Assembly: GCF_030282825.1 (NCBI RefSeq)
Contig: NZ_JASTZU010000036.1
Span: 62,001 to 126,000, forward strand
Reading direction: 5' to 3'
DNA length: 64,000 nt
DNA from: Aquibacillus rhizosphaerae
GTDB lineage: Bacteria; Bacillota; Bacilli; Bacillales; Amphibacillaceae
Under the pieces are notes generated by a model, which was given only the letters and a program-made list of their open reading frames with translations, was not told the origin of the DNA and did not search any database. Positions 1 through 15,694 of this stretch are shown here, in pieces. Numbering within the stretch: position 1 is the stretch's first letter; each line of letters begins with the position of its first letter. The position numbers and the translations under genes were made by a program.

Positions 1-205
1 TTTTTACGTAATAGTTTAAGATAATTAAACCACCACAAATAAGTTCTGTAATGGCAACAATAAGTACAGTTGTTTCTGGATAAGGCAATCCATAATTTGC
101 AAAGCCATTAGCAAATCCAGGTACCAGCAATTTCAAAATTGCTGATGCAATAAAAACATACCCGACGACATACCGAATTAGTTTCAAGGTAGTTAAATTT
201 TTCAT
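1..205 (-). CDS. DoxX-family membrane protein, C-terminus cut by window edge
   Basis: The visible 68 residues start at an ATG (205) behind a GAGGAGGCAA ribosome-binding site. They begin MKNLTTLKLIRYVVGYVF and contain a first hydrophobic segment (about residues 10-30), a short loop (GFANYGLPYPE) and the start of a second hydrophobic segment ending ELICGGLIILNYYV. Helix, G-x-P loop, helix is typical of small DoxX/DoxD membrane proteins, whose substrates are mostly unknown. The family call is from pattern only. The gene runs off the left edge, so its length and neighbours are unknown. Confidence 0.6.
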   Translation of the reverse strand, partial: MKNLTTLKLIRYVVGYVFIASAILKLLVPGFANGFANYGLPYPETTVLIVAITELICGGLIILNYYVK

Positions 206-314
206 AAAGTTGCCTCCTCATTGGTTGTTTAATATATATGTATGCATGAGCAAGGACAACCTATTACAACTTTCATAAAAAATATCAACTGTACCTTAAA
301 ATCCTTTTTTTACA

Positions 315-347
315 AAAATAAAATGAGGAAGGGGGAGGCCTTCCTCA
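315..347 (-). terminator. Terminator of the Lin0512 gene pair
   Basis: On the minus strand TGAGGAAGG and CCTTCCTCA form a 9-bp stem with a 6-nt loop, followed by TTTTATTTTTG. It lies just beyond the stop of the 360-719 gene. Confidence 0.75.
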
Positions 348-359
348 ATTGCTTTTCCG

Positions 360-719
360 TTAATAGCCTACTTCAACAGAAGCTATAACAATATACATTA
401 AATCATTTTTATCTTGTTTATCTTCTAGTACAATTCCGCTTGTTGTAGCCATACCGCCGTCAACGACTTCTACTGTAACTGTTCCATAAGGAATTTCTTT
501 CTTAATCAAATTATGGTCCAATTGTTCCTTATCAACAGGAACTGCAAGTTTAACGTTAACATGCATCTCGTCTAACGATTGATTAGGTAAATAATCCTTA
601 ATGCCAGGCATTGAATTAAAGTGTATGGCATTCTCTACTGCACGTACTGCAGCCTTAGTAATGTTTTGACCATGAACATCAATTCCCATTCCAGTTTCAA
701 TGAAAATTACCTTTTTCAT
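360..719 (-). CDS. Lin0512-family conserved protein, copy 1
   Basis: 119 residues with no signal peptide or membrane segment. The family (Lin0512, named from a Listeria protein) is conserved in Firmicutes and other bacteria and its function is not established. Hallmarks visible are an N-terminal ETGMGIDVHGQ stretch, a middle VDGGMATTSG motif and a C-terminal NDLMYIVIASVEVGY. The ATG at 719 has GAAGGAG 9 bases upstream. It lies 96 bases downstream of a clear paralogue in the same orientation with no terminator between, so the two are probably co-transcribed. Small size and symmetric motifs would suit an oligomeric enzyme or ligand-binding protein, but I see no catalytic signature. Confidence 0.75.
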   Translation of the reverse strand: MKKVIFIETGMGIDVHGQNITKAAVRAVENAIHFNSMPGIKDYLPNQSLDEMHVNVKLAVPVDKEQLDHNLIKKEIPYGTVTVEVVDGGMATTSGIVLEDKQDKNDLMYIVIASVEVGY

Positions 720-815
720 ATAAATGACTCCTTCTCTTTTACATTCTTATAGTTCTTAATTTAAGAGTAGGTTATAACCGTTTAGAAATCAATTATCATG
801 GTTAATTAAAACGAA

Positions 816-1178
816 TTAATTAGATCCAACTTCTACAGCAGCATTGACGATATACATTAAATCGTTATCGTCATTTTCATCCTCTAAAATAACTCCACTT
901 GAGGTAGCCATACCACCATCAGTTACATCTACAGTAACTGAGCCATAAGGAATCACATTTTTAATTTCTTCTACATCTACCTTTTCACGATCTAACGGTA
1001 CAGCGACTCTAACGAATACTTCCATATTATCAACTGAATTATTAGGCAATGCCTTTTCTATGCCAGGCATTGAATTGGAAAGAATAGCATTTTCTACTGC
1101 TCTAACAGAAGCCTTCGTAATATCTTGTCCGTGCGTATCAATACCGGTTCCTGTCTGTACAAATAATGTTTGATTCAT
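816..1178 (-). CDS. Lin0512-family conserved protein, copy 2
   Basis: 120 residues, colinear with the neighbouring copy. It shares QTGTGIDTHGQDITKASVR, VTDGGMATSSG and NDLMYIVNAAVEVG with substitutions spread along the protein, so this is an old tandem duplication. Soluble, no signal. The start ATG follows AAGGGAG by 8 bases. It is the upstream gene of the pair and is divergent from rlmH. Function unknown. Confidence 0.75.
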   Translation of the reverse strand: MNQTLFVQTGTGIDTHGQDITKASVRAVENAILSNSMPGIEKALPNNSVDNMEVFVRVAVPLDREKVDVEEIKNVIPYGSVTVDVTDGGMATSSGVILEDENDDNDLMYIVNAAVEVGSN

Positions 1179-1332
1179 TCCTATCGCTCCCTTTCATAAG
1201 TTATTTATATCCTTGTTATAAGTACGCTTCCCGACTTGAAGAAGTATCAAACACTTCTTCCGCTATAATTAGGTATTTAATGCCTTGATTTGATAAACTA
1301 AACATAAATGTTAAGTGAGAAAGGATTTAATA

Positions 1333-1812
1333 ATGAAAATTACAATTATTGCTGTAGGGAAATTAAAAGAAAAGTATTTAAAACTAGGTATTCAAGAATA
1401 TAGTAAAAGGCTGGGTGCTTATGCAACGCTAGATATGATAGAGGTTCCTGATGAAAAAGCTCCGGAGAATATGAGTGAAGCGGAAATGGTTGAGGTGAAG
1501 CGAAAAGAAGGGGAAAAGATTCTAGCGAAAATCGGAGCGGATTCTTTCGTTATTTCCCTGGAAATAAACGGCGACATGCTTACTTCAGAGGATTTTGCCA
1601 AGAAATTAGACAATTTAGCGACACATGGAAAAAGTAAAATTACTCTTGTAATAGGAGGTTCACTCGGACTTAGTCAAGAAGTACAGAAGCGAAGTGACTA
1701 TGCTTTATCATTTTCTAAGATGACTTTTCCACATCAGTTAATGCGATTGATTTTAGTGGAACAGATCTATCGCGCGTTTCGGATTAACCGGGGGGAACCG
1801 TATCATAAGTGA
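1333..1812 (+). CDS. rlmH: 23S rRNA (pseudouridine-1915 N3) methyltransferase RlmH
   Basis: 159 residues, the normal RlmH length. A SPOUT-class methyltransferase that methylates pseudouridine 1915 in helix 69 of 23S rRNA on the assembled ribosome, using SAM. The SPOUT knot signature LVIGGSLGL (SAM-binding glycine loop) and the family-defining C-terminus [11 protein letters not shown] are present. An in-frame GTG at 1315 would add six residues, but GAGAAAGGA (1316-1324) sits at the right distance for ATG 1333 and [15 protein letters not shown] is the usual N-terminus. A stand-alone housekeeping gene. Confidence 0.96.
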   Translation: MKITIIAVGKLKEKYLKLGIQEYSKRLGAYATLDMIEVPDEKAPENMSEAEMVEVKRKEGEKILAKIGADSFVISLEINGDMLTSEDFAKKLDNLATHGKSKITLVIGGSLGLSQEVQKRSDYALSFSKMTFPHQLMRLILVEQIYRAFRINRGEPYHK

Positions 1813-1988
1813 TGGTAAACAGGATAATAGAACTTTCTGTTGCAATAAAACAAATACGTATTAACAAGAAATCGAAAAAGTTAATTTGAGGATTAATAGA
1901 CGTTAGAAGTGCGATTGGAAGTTCTGTAATTAGAATAACAATTGTTACACGTAAGTAAAATAATAAGCAAGTGTCTGAGGTGGGGCAA

Positions 1989-2747
1989 TTGGAACAACTA
2001 ATTTATACTCTCTTAGCGTACATAAATAACTCCCTTGATAAGGATATTAACTATTCTATAGCAACTAGTTTACTGACGCATAATGATAAAATAGAGGGGT
2101 TTTCACTCGAAGCGGCTGCGGAAGTGTGTAATGTAGCACCTTCAACAATCAATCGTTTTTGTAAAAGAATTGGATTCAAAAATTTTTCGCATCTAAGAAA
2201 TAGTGCTGCTATTCAGGCTGGTGCATCTTCAAATAAAGATTATGAAAAGTTTTTGCATACAGAAAGTTTTGAACTGAAGTTAAAAGAGAATGTGAAGATG
2301 ATTGATAATATCAAGGTGGATCAGATGCACAGGATTGTTGAAAAGATTCATAACTCGAGAAAAATCGTGATTTTAGGCTTTGAAAAAAATCAAGTGCAAG
2401 CGATGGAATTGCAAAAGCAATTATTCCTTCTAGGGAAACTTTGCGAATGCAGCACGAATCTTTTTAAACAAGTCGATGCTTTGTCTGTATTAACAGAGGA
2501 AGATATGATAATCACCATTTCTATTCAAGGAAATATCTTAACAAAGGAATTTTCCATCATTGATAAAATCAAATCGGCAAAAGGTAAGAAATTACTTATT
2601 ACTTTTTCAGATAACATCCAACAGGTAGAAGTATTTGATGAAGTTTTACAGTGTGGGAAAATTGAACATAGTGCTATTAGTTCCTATACGTTATTACGTT
2701 TGTTTGATGTGCTGGTTCGTCGGTATCAAAAGCAGTACATATCTTGA
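1989..2747 (+). CDS. MurR/RpiR-family sugar-phosphate-responsive regulator
   Basis: An N-terminal helix-turn-helix of the RpiR type (about residues 1-75, with EAAAEVCNVAPSTINRFCKRIGFKNF) is joined to a SIS sugar-isomerase-like domain (about 105-240) that in this family binds phosphosugars. A GTG at 1971 is in frame, but GAGGTGGGG at 1977-1985 favours the TTG at 1989, giving MEQLIYTLLAYINNS and 252 residues. It is followed by its own terminator and then a 6-phospho-beta-glucosidase gene, so it probably senses a phosphorylated beta-glucoside and controls the adjacent genes. Target and effector are inferred from position. Confidence 0.85.
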   Translation: MEQLIYTLLAYINNSLDKDINYSIATSLLTHNDKIEGFSLEAAAEVCNVAPSTINRFCKRIGFKNFSHLRNSAAIQAGASSNKDYEKFLHTESFELKLKENVKMIDNIKVDQMHRIVEKIHNSRKIVILGFEKNQVQAMELQKQLFLLGKLCECSTNLFKQVDALSVLTEEDMIITISIQGNILTKEFSIIDKIKSAKGKKLLITFSDNIQQVEVFDEVLQCGKIEHSAISSYTLLRLFDVLVRRYQKQYIS

Positions 2748-2776
2748 AAACTGGTCTCAATGAGACCAGTTTTTTT
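2748..2776 (+). terminator. Terminator after the rpiR-type gene
   Basis: AAACTGGTCTCA and TGAGACCAGTTT form a near-perfect stem followed by a run of seven T. It separates the regulator from the glucosidase gene. Confidence 0.85.
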
Positions 2777-2797
2777 AAATTTATATGTGTATTATAA

Positions 2798-4291
<1,494 letters not shown>

Positions 4292-4339
4292 TTTTGAGAG
4301 ATTGGAAAAGAAATTGTAATTAATATGGATGGTGTATAT

Positions 4340-5188
4340 ATGAAAAAGGTTATTTTTTTAGATATTGATGGAACCTTGGTCAATGATAATGGAGTGATTC
4401 CAGAATCAGCAAAGCTTGCGATACAGAAAGCTAGGGAAAATGGCCATCTTACTTTTATTTGCACTGGTCGATCTAAAGCAGAACTTTTTCCAGAGATATT
4501 AGAAATTGGGTTTGACGGAATTATAGGTGCTGCTGGAGGTTACATCGAAGTAGGTGGAGAAGTAATTTTGCATGAACGAGTAAAGACAGAGGATGTACAA
4601 CATCTTGTGAAGTTTTTCGATCGACATGGTATTGATTTTTATCTAGAATCTAACGGAGGGTTGTTTGCTAGTAAAAGCTGCAAAAGTCATGTTCAATCAA
4701 TTATAGAACGATTAATACTTGGAAATCCCGAAGCTAAAGAGGAAGTAGAGAAAGGAATCCAACCTTTTCATGATGCTTTAATTGAAGGGGAAGATTTAAT
4801 CCGAGAGGACATTAACAAAATATCATTCTTAGGATCCGATCTTTCTATTGAACAGATAAGTGATGAATTCTCATCTAAATTTACAATCATTCCAAGTACA
4901 GTACCTATATTTGGAAAAAACAGTGGAGAACTTTCTGTACCTGGTATCCATAAAGCAACAGCCATTGAAAAGCTACTTAAGTATTTAAAGCTAGATAAAA
5001 AGAATACCTTTGGATATGGTGATGGTTTGAATGATATTGAGATGATTGAATATGTTCAACATGGAATAGCGATGGGGAATGCAAAAGAAGCGGTGAAAGA
5101 GGTAGCTAATGATATTACAGATACACACAATGAGGATGGTATCTATAATAGCTTTAGAAAATATGGTTTGATACAAAGCAAAATGTAG
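4340..5188 (+). CDS. Cof-type HAD hydrolase, probable sugar phosphatase
   Basis: 282 residues from ATG 4340 (MKKVIFLDIDGTL). An in-frame ATG 15 bases upstream would place the DxDGT motif unusually deep and has no better ribosome-binding site. Motif I is D8/D10 in DIDGT, motif II TGRSK, and motif IV GYGDGLNDIEMI, the Mg-binding loop of C2-cap (Cof/IIB) HAD phosphatases. These are cytoplasmic phosphatases of sugar phosphates or related metabolites. Its place behind a phospho-glucosidase suggests relief of sugar-phosphate build-up, which is inference. Confidence 0.88.
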   Translation: MKKVIFLDIDGTLVNDNGVIPESAKLAIQKARENGHLTFICTGRSKAELFPEILEIGFDGIIGAAGGYIEVGGEVILHERVKTEDVQHLVKFFDRHGIDFYLESNGGLFASKSCKSHVQSIIERLILGNPEAKEEVEKGIQPFHDALIEGEDLIREDINKISFLGSDLSIEQISDEFSSKFTIIPSTVPIFGKNSGELSVPGIHKATAIEKLLKYLKLDKKNTFGYGDGLNDIEMIEYVQHGIAMGNAKEAVKEVANDITDTHNEDGIYNSFRKYGLIQSKM

Positions 5189-5209
5189 CATGTTAAATGA
5201 GACTTGCAG

Positions 5210-5248
5210 ACAGTGTTCCAACGTTACATAACGTGGAGCACTGTTTTT
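5210..5248 (+). terminator. Terminator of the GH1-HAD unit
   Basis: ACAGTG...CACTGT with an extended inner stem (one wobble and one bulge around CCAACGTT/AACGTGG) is followed by TTTTT. Confidence 0.75.
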
Positions 5249-5367
5249 ACATAAGAGGAGGTGTGTGAAAAACGACTTTGCTATCAAGATAGAAGGTGGT
5301 GTATGTATGGGGGAAATAAAATTATATCTCCGGATTTATTTTCCAATAATTATTTTTTGAAAACATA

Positions 5368-5396
5368 TTGCAAGCGGTTTCACTAGGTGATATAAT
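5368..5396 (+). promoter_or_regulatory. Sigma-A promoter with overlapping cre site
   Basis: TTGCAA (5368-5373), a 17-base spacer and TATAAT (5391-5396). TGCAAGCGGTTTCA at 5369-5382 matches the CcpA-binding consensus TGWAANCGNTNWCA at all but one position and covers the -35 box, which predicts catabolite repression of the permease gene. Confidence 0.75.
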
Positions 5397-5410
5397 CAAG
5401 CTATCAGAAA

Positions 5411-5494
5411 GGAATGTTACCAATCTGGGCATAACCTGAGCTGATATGAACGCGCTATTTTTGCGCATTCATATCAGTTCAGGTTTTTTGTTTT
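5411..5494 (+). promoter_or_regulatory. RAT antiterminator hairpin (variant class) plus terminator
   Basis: GGAATGTTACCA-ATC-TGGGCATAACC (5411-5436) has the shape of a BglG/LicT-family RAT. Its 3' end overlaps an intrinsic terminator: AACCTGAGCTGATATGAA (5433-5450) pairs with TTCATATCAGTTCAGGTT (5468-5485), then TTTT. An inner GCGC/GCGC extends the stem. Binding of a PTS-controlled antiterminator to the RAT would open the terminator for the 5526 permease. Confidence 0.85.
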
Positions 5495-5516
5495 TAAAAA
5501 CTAAATAGGAAAGTAG

Positions 5517-6974
<1,458 letters not shown>

Positions 6975-6993
6975 AAAAGTTTTTAAAAGGTAC

Positions 6994-7022
6994 TTGAAAA
7001 CGTTTTATTAACATGCTATACT
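6994..7022 (+). promoter_or_regulatory. Sigma-A promoter with cre-like overlap
   Basis: TTGAAA (6994-6999), 17 bases, TATACT (7017-7022). TGAAAACGTTTTAT at 6995-7008 resembles a cre site with two mismatches at its 3' end. It drives the second RAT leader. Confidence 0.65.
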
Positions 7023-7047
7023 CTGATTAAATTTAATATAACATTTA

Positions 7048-7126
7048 GGAATGTTACCAATTATGGGCATAACCTGAATGGATAGGAGCACACTATGTGT
7101 GACTTCTATCCATTCAGGTTTTTTTA
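7048..7126 (+). promoter_or_regulatory. RAT hairpin (variant class) plus terminator
   Basis: GGAATGTTACCA-ATTA-TGGGCATAACC (7048-7074) is almost identical to the RAT at 5411. AACCTGAATGGATAG (7071-7085) and CTATCCATTCAGGTT (7106-7120) form a perfect 15-bp terminator stem followed by T5ATTT. It controls the 7177 permease. Confidence 0.87.
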
Positions 7127-7134
7127 TTTCCTAA

Positions 7135-9105
<1,971 letters not shown>

Positions 9106-9117
9106 AAATTAGTTTAC

Positions 9118-9149
9118 ACAGAAAGGAAAGCAAGTCTTTCCTTTCTGTT
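9118..9149 (+). terminator. Hairpin between permease and glucosidase, probable partial terminator
   Basis: ACAGAAAGGAAAG and CTTTCCTTTCTGT form a perfect 13-bp stem, but the following tract (TATTTGATATTTT) is T-poor. It may stabilise the upstream mRNA or reduce read-through into the GH1 gene. Confidence 0.6.
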
Positions 9150-9155
9150 ATTTGA

Positions 9156-10625
<1,470 letters not shown>

Positions 10626-10631
10626 CGAACG

Positions 10632-10659
10632 AAAAGCCTCCAAAATTGGGGGCTTTTTA
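10632..10659 (+). terminator. Terminator after the second GH1 gene
   Basis: AAAAGCCTCC, a short loop, GGGGGCTTTT, then TATAT: a strong G/C-rich stem directly after the stop codon. Confidence 0.85.
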
Positions 10660-10744
10660 TATATGTGATAACGTGTATATGGTGTATAATTTAAAGCAAC
10701 AATGTAGTATGATATAATAGCCTTTGCGTTAAGGTAATAAGTTA

Positions 10745-10797
10745 TTGACATTCATTTATTAGAATGTTATAAAAGTATAAAGAGGTAACCGTTTACA
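10745..10797 (+). promoter_or_regulatory. Promoter and cre site of the licT gene
   Basis: TTGACA (10745-10750), 17 bases, TATAAA (10768-10773). GGTAACCGTTTACA at 10784-10797 matches the cre consensus except at its first base and lies about 10 bases beyond the expected start site, a road-block position. This predicts CcpA repression of the antiterminator gene. Confidence 0.72.
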
Positions 10798-10811
10798 TAT
10801 TTTTAAAAAAT

Positions 10812-10893
10812 GGATTGTTACTGTTCGGCAGGCAAAACCTAAATTTGTAGAAGAATATTCGATATTCTTTCTACTTATTTGGGTTTTTTTATT
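10812..10893 (+). promoter_or_regulatory. Canonical LicT-type RAT plus terminator, ahead of licT
   Basis: GGATTGTTACTG-TTCGG-CAGGCAAAACC (10812-10839) fits the LicT/SacY-type RAT. It overlaps a terminator in which AACCTAAAT...GTAGAAGAATAT pairs with GATATTCTTTCTAC...ATTTGGGTT (to 10887) before T7. The antiterminator gene is thus probably autoregulated. Confidence 0.88.
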
Positions 10894-10981
10894 TTTAATA
10901 AACTAATACTATATAATATGAGTGCTCGGATAATGCCAAGTGTTTCTAAAAAGTATAAATTTTTAAACAAGGGCTGATTAA

Positions 10982-11839
10982 ATGGAAATTAAAAAAGTAT
11001 TTAATAATAATGTAGTCTTAACTGAAAATGACCAACAACAGGAAATGGTAGTAATGGGGAAGGGTTTGGCTTTTCAAAAGAAAGCAGGACAGCCGATTGA
11101 TTTAGATAAGGTCGAGAAAAAGTTTGTGCTGGAGGATCAAGGGTTGTCAGATAAATTAGCTGATTTACTTGTAGAAACCCCGGAAGAGTACTTAGAACTT
11201 GCATATCGTATCTTGGATTATGCAAAGTCCCAGTTATCCTATAAAATTGACGAATACCTTTACGTCGCTTTAACCGACCACCTCCATTTTGCAGTTAGTA
11301 GACAGAAAGAGGGAATCGAGCTTAAGAATCCACTGGTTTGGGAAATTAGAAAATACTATAAAGAGGAATTTAGAGTTGCCTTAAAAGCCCTTGATATTAT
11401 CGAAGAGGAGACAGGGGTACGGTTTCCTGAGGATGAAGCGGGGTTAATTGCCCTTCACCTATTAAACAGTCAGCTAACTGGTGAAAATATGGATGCTGCA
11501 GTCCAAGTAACTAAAATGGTCAATAATATTTTAAATATAGTCAAATATCATTTCGATATGAATCTTGATGAGAACTCTATTAATTATGAGCGGTTTCTAA
11601 CCCATCTGCGTTTCTTTGCTATGCGTTTTGTACGTAAAGAAAAAGAACAGGAAAGTAATACAGATGAATTTTTATTTGAACAAGTTAAAAAGAAGTATGA
11701 GCAAGCTTACCTGTGTAGCGAAAAAATTGCGAAGTATATAGCAAAGAAGTATAAATGGACTATTTCAAACGATGAAAAGATTTATTTAACCTTGCATATT
11801 CACCGAGTAACAAACCGTCAAGAGTGGAATAATAAATGA
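10982..11839 (+). CDS. licT: LicT-type BglG-family transcription antiterminator
   Basis: 285 residues: RNA-binding CAT domain (about 1-55, starting MEIKKVFNNNVVL), PRD1 (about 65-170) and PRD2 (about 175-280). The regulatory histidines sit as in LicT: His100 (TDHLHFAVSR) and His159 (GLIALHLLN) in PRD1, His208 and His272 or His274 in PRD2. In the family, PRD1 phosphorylation by the PTS permease inactivates and HPr-dependent PRD2 phosphorylation activates. It binds RAT hairpins and stops terminator formation. It is transcribed behind its own RAT, and a IIBCA permease gene follows. Its evident targets are the two canonical RATs at 10812 and 13974; whether it also reads the variant RATs is open. 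Confidence 0.93.
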   Translation: MEIKKVFNNNVVLTENDQQQEMVVMGKGLAFQKKAGQPIDLDKVEKKFVLEDQGLSDKLADLLVETPEEYLELAYRILDYAKSQLSYKIDEYLYVALTDHLHFAVSRQKEGIELKNPLVWEIRKYYKEEFRVALKALDIIEEETGVRFPEDEAGLIALHLLNSQLTGENMDAAVQVTKMVNNILNIVKYHFDMNLDENSINYERFLTHLRFFAMRFVRKEKEQESNTDEFLFEQVKKKYEQAYLCSEKIAKYIAKKYKWTISNDEKIYLTLHIHRVTNRQEWNNK

Positions 11840-11859
11840 TTTATTAAACGAGTCTCCAT

Positions 11860-11943
11860 AAACTAAATTGGCTTTTGTTGTTAAGTATATTTTAAGGATA
11901 AAGTCCTTGGTAATACTTAGGCAAAGTCAGTTTAGTTTTTTGA
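11860..11943 (+). terminator. Branched terminator-like structure between licT and permease
   Basis: AAACTAAATTGGC (11860-11872) pairs with GTCAGTTTAGTTT (11926-11938) and is followed by T-rich sequence. Inside, AAGTAT...AAGGA pairs with TCCTT...AATACTT. It has no RAT core and is the only thing between licT and the next permease, so it should limit read-through. Confidence 0.6.
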
Positions 11944-12023
11944 ATTTTAGCCTTTGCTGATATGGAGTGTGAATTGATTAATTATTACCCAAAATAAAAT
12001 TAATGAAAAAAGGAGGGATGGAA

Positions 12024-13874
12024 ATGGACCATGCCCGGTTGGCTAAAGACATAGTAAAGTATGTAGGTGGAGAAGAAAATATCATTTCAATTGGTCACTG
12101 TACAACTAGATTAAGATTCAAACTAAAAAGTATCGATTTGGTAGATAAAATAATAATTAGTAAATTACCTGGTGTTATAAAAGTGATGTATATAGCGGGC
12201 CAATTCCAGATTGTCATAGGAACAGAAGTCAATGATATTTATTACGCAATAATAAAGATGACTCAACTTGAAGGAACTAAAAACAAGGAAAGTAGAAAAG
12301 AAGATGAATCATTATTAAATAAAGCAATCGATGTCATTTCAGGTATTTTTACGCCATTGTTAGGTACGTTGGCTGGTGCAGGTATTTTAAAAGGACTCTT
12401 AATAGTTGCTGTATCACTAGGCATGTTAACTGAGGCAGATGGAACGTATATTATTTGGCATGCTGCTGCAGATAGTCTATTTTACTTTTTGCCCGTTCAT
12501 CTTGCCTTCACGGCTGCAAAGAAATTTGGTGCTGATCCTCATGTGGCAGTTGCTATTGCAGGAGCACTTTTCTATCCAGATTTAATGGATGCGTATAATC
12601 AAGAATCCGCTCTTTCCTTCTTGGGTATTCCAGTTGTGTTAATGAGGTATGCCACTTCGGTTATCCCTATTATTATTGCAATTTACGTTATGGCTAAAAT
12701 AGAAACTGTGTTAAATAAAGTCTATCCAAAGACAATAAAGAAATTTTTTACGCCACTTAGTCTACTAGCAATTATGGTCCCACTGACTTTATTGATATTT
12801 GGACCAATCGGAAACGCAGCTAGTGAGTGGCTAGCTATTATATATTCTTATGCTTATGATACGAGTGCCTTGGTTGCTGGAGCATTATTAGGAGCATCCT
12901 GGCAAATATTAGTTATATTTGGTATACATTGGGGTTTAGTTCCGATTGCATTAAATAATTTAAGTCAATTTGGACAGGACTCCTTCACTGCGATGATTAC
13001 TCCTGCTATCTTTGCCCAAGCAGGTGCAGCTTTAGGTGTTTGGTTTAAAACCAAACAAAGAAAGGTGAAGGCCATTGCAGCTCCTGCAGCTATCGCTGGA
13101 TTATTCGGCGTGACAGAACCAGCTATCTATGGGATTACCTTGCGTTTTAAAAAGCCATTTATCATAGGGTGTATCGCAGGAACAATAGGTGGCGCCATTG
13201 TAGGGGTATCAGGTGCATCATCTAAATCTGTGGGTTTACCAGGATTAACTACATTACCTATTTTCTTTGGTGATGGGTTTGTATTGTTCATTATCGGCAT
13301 TGTCGTTGCCTTTTTATTTGCATTGATTGCCACTTACTTGTTTGGTTTGGAAGAGAATACAGAAAATGAAATGGTCGCTGAATTGGAGGACCAATCACAA
13401 GAACAAAATAAGCAGGTGGATGCCTCCATCGTCCATAGCCCGTTAACTGGTCCTGTTTTAAGGCTAGAAGATGTAAACGATGATGTTTTTTCTTCAGAGG
13501 CGATTGGACCAGGTATGGCTATTATTCCAATTGAAGGGAATATGCATGCACCATTTTCAGGTTCCGTTACATCAGTATTTCCAAGCAATCATGGTATTGG
13601 CCTAACTTCAGATTCTGGTATTAAGGTTCTTATTCATATTGGAATTGATACAGTTCAATTAGAAGGTAAGTATTTTAATATAAAGGTAAAGCACGGAGAC
13701 AAAGTAGAACAAGGACAATTACTTGGGACCTTTGATATAGAGGCGATTACGAAGGAAGGTTTTGATATCACTTCTCCGGTTGTTATTACAAACTCTCATG
13801 AATACCTGGATGTGGTATGCAGTGATGAGGAAAATACTAAGGCTGGTGACCGTTTGCTGACAATCGTAAAATAA
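12024..13874 (+). CDS. PTS beta-glucoside permease, IIBCA (third permease)
   Basis: 616 residues from ATG 12024. The ATG at 12003 lies upstream of AAAGGAGGG (12009-12017), which is placed for 12024 (MDHARLAKDIVKYVGG). IIB has Cys26 in IGHCTTRLRF, IIC about 95-450 has [12 protein letters not shown], and IIA about 470-616 has His538 in VLIHIGIDTV. It is clearly more distant from the two near-identical permeases at 5526 and 7177 than they are from each other. With licT upstream and a RAT-controlled GH1 gene downstream it looks like the LicT-linked permease, and by family rule would be the one that phosphorylates LicT PRD1 in the absence of substrate. Confidence 0.93.
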   Translation: MDHARLAKDIVKYVGGEENIISIGHCTTRLRFKLKSIDLVDKIIISKLPGVIKVMYIAGQFQIVIGTEVNDIYYAIIKMTQLEGTKNKESRKEDESLLNKAIDVISGIFTPLLGTLAGAGILKGLLIVAVSLGMLTEADGTYIIWHAAADSLFYFLPVHLAFTAAKKFGADPHVAVAIAGALFYPDLMDAYNQESALSFLGIPVVLMRYATSVIPIIIAIYVMAKIETVLNKVYPKTIKKFFTPLSLLAIMVPLTLLIFGPIGNAASEWLAIIYSYAYDTSALVAGALLGASWQILVIFGIHWGLVPIALNNLSQFGQDSFTAMITPAIFAQAGAALGVWFKTKQRKVKAIAAPAAIAGLFGVTEPAIYGITLRFKKPFIIGCIAGTIGGAIVGVSGASSKSVGLPGLTTLPIFFGDGFVLFIIGIVVAFLFALIATYLFGLEENTENEMVAELEDQSQEQNKQVDASIVHSPLTGPVLRLEDVNDDVFSSEAIGPGMAIIPIEGNMHAPFSGSVTSVFPSNHGIGLTSDSGIKVLIHIGIDTVQLEGKYFNIKVKHGDKVEQGQLLGTFDIEAITKEGFDITSPVVITNSHEYLDVVCSDEENTKAGDRLLTIVK

Positions 13875-13911
13875 GCAAATAATTATTCGTTTGGTATGAT
13901 CCTATTCAGTG

Positions 13912-13948
13912 CGAAAACCTTTACATTAACTCAATAGAATGCTATATT
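13912..13948 (+). promoter_or_regulatory. Sigma-A promoter with cre-like overlap
   Basis: TTTACA (13920-13925), 17 bases, TATATT (13943-13948). CGAAAACCTTTACA (13912-13925) resembles cre with two mismatches and covers the -35 box, as in the leaders at 5368 and 6994. Confidence 0.6.
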
Positions 13949-13973
13949 AAAATTAAAGTTAAATATAACTTAT

Positions 13974-14065
13974 GGATTGTTACTGATAAACAGGCAAAAC
14001 CTAAGTTGCAACGGAAATTTGGAAGGAGTTCCTTCTTATTTTCTTGAGCAATTTAGGTTTTTTTA
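13974..14065 (+). promoter_or_regulatory. Canonical LicT-type RAT plus terminator
   Basis: GGATTGTTACTG-ATAAA-CAGGCAAAACC (13974-14001) matches the LicT RAT at 10812. AACCTAAGTTGC (13999-14010) pairs with GCAATTTAGGTT (14048-14059) before T7ATT, enclosing a GGAAGGAGTTCCTTC inner hairpin. It controls the third GH1 gene. Confidence 0.87.
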
Positions 14066-14149
14066 TTGTAAAAATCACTGTTTTTATAGTAATAATCTGG
14101 TTTATTCTCTCAGTTTAGAGAATAATAAGGCTGATAAATATTTATTTGA

Positions 14150-15598
<1,449 letters not shown>

Positions 15599-15652
15599 TT
15601 TATTCAACATTTCTTTTAGAGGATTTTAATTAATTAGCTATAAGTAATGAAG

Positions 15653-15694
15653 AGGTTTCCAATCACCGTTCTTTGATGATTGGAAACCTTTTTT
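15653..15694 (+). terminator. Terminator at the end of the beta-glucoside island
   Basis: AGGTTTCCAATCA and TGATTGGAAACCT form a 13-bp stem followed by six T. Confidence 0.9.

Noticed and set aside
1236-1269. Promoter TTGAAG...TATAAT upstream of rlmH
   Set aside because: The 22-base spacer is too long; the GAAGAAGT/ACTTCTTC inverted repeat between the boxes may be an operator or chance.
5264-5386. Possible 40-codon Cys-containing ORF after GAGGAGG, upstream of the first RAT
   Set aside because: The start is only about 3 bases from the Shine-Dalgarno, and the frame runs through the promoter and cre site, so translation is unlikely to be conserved.
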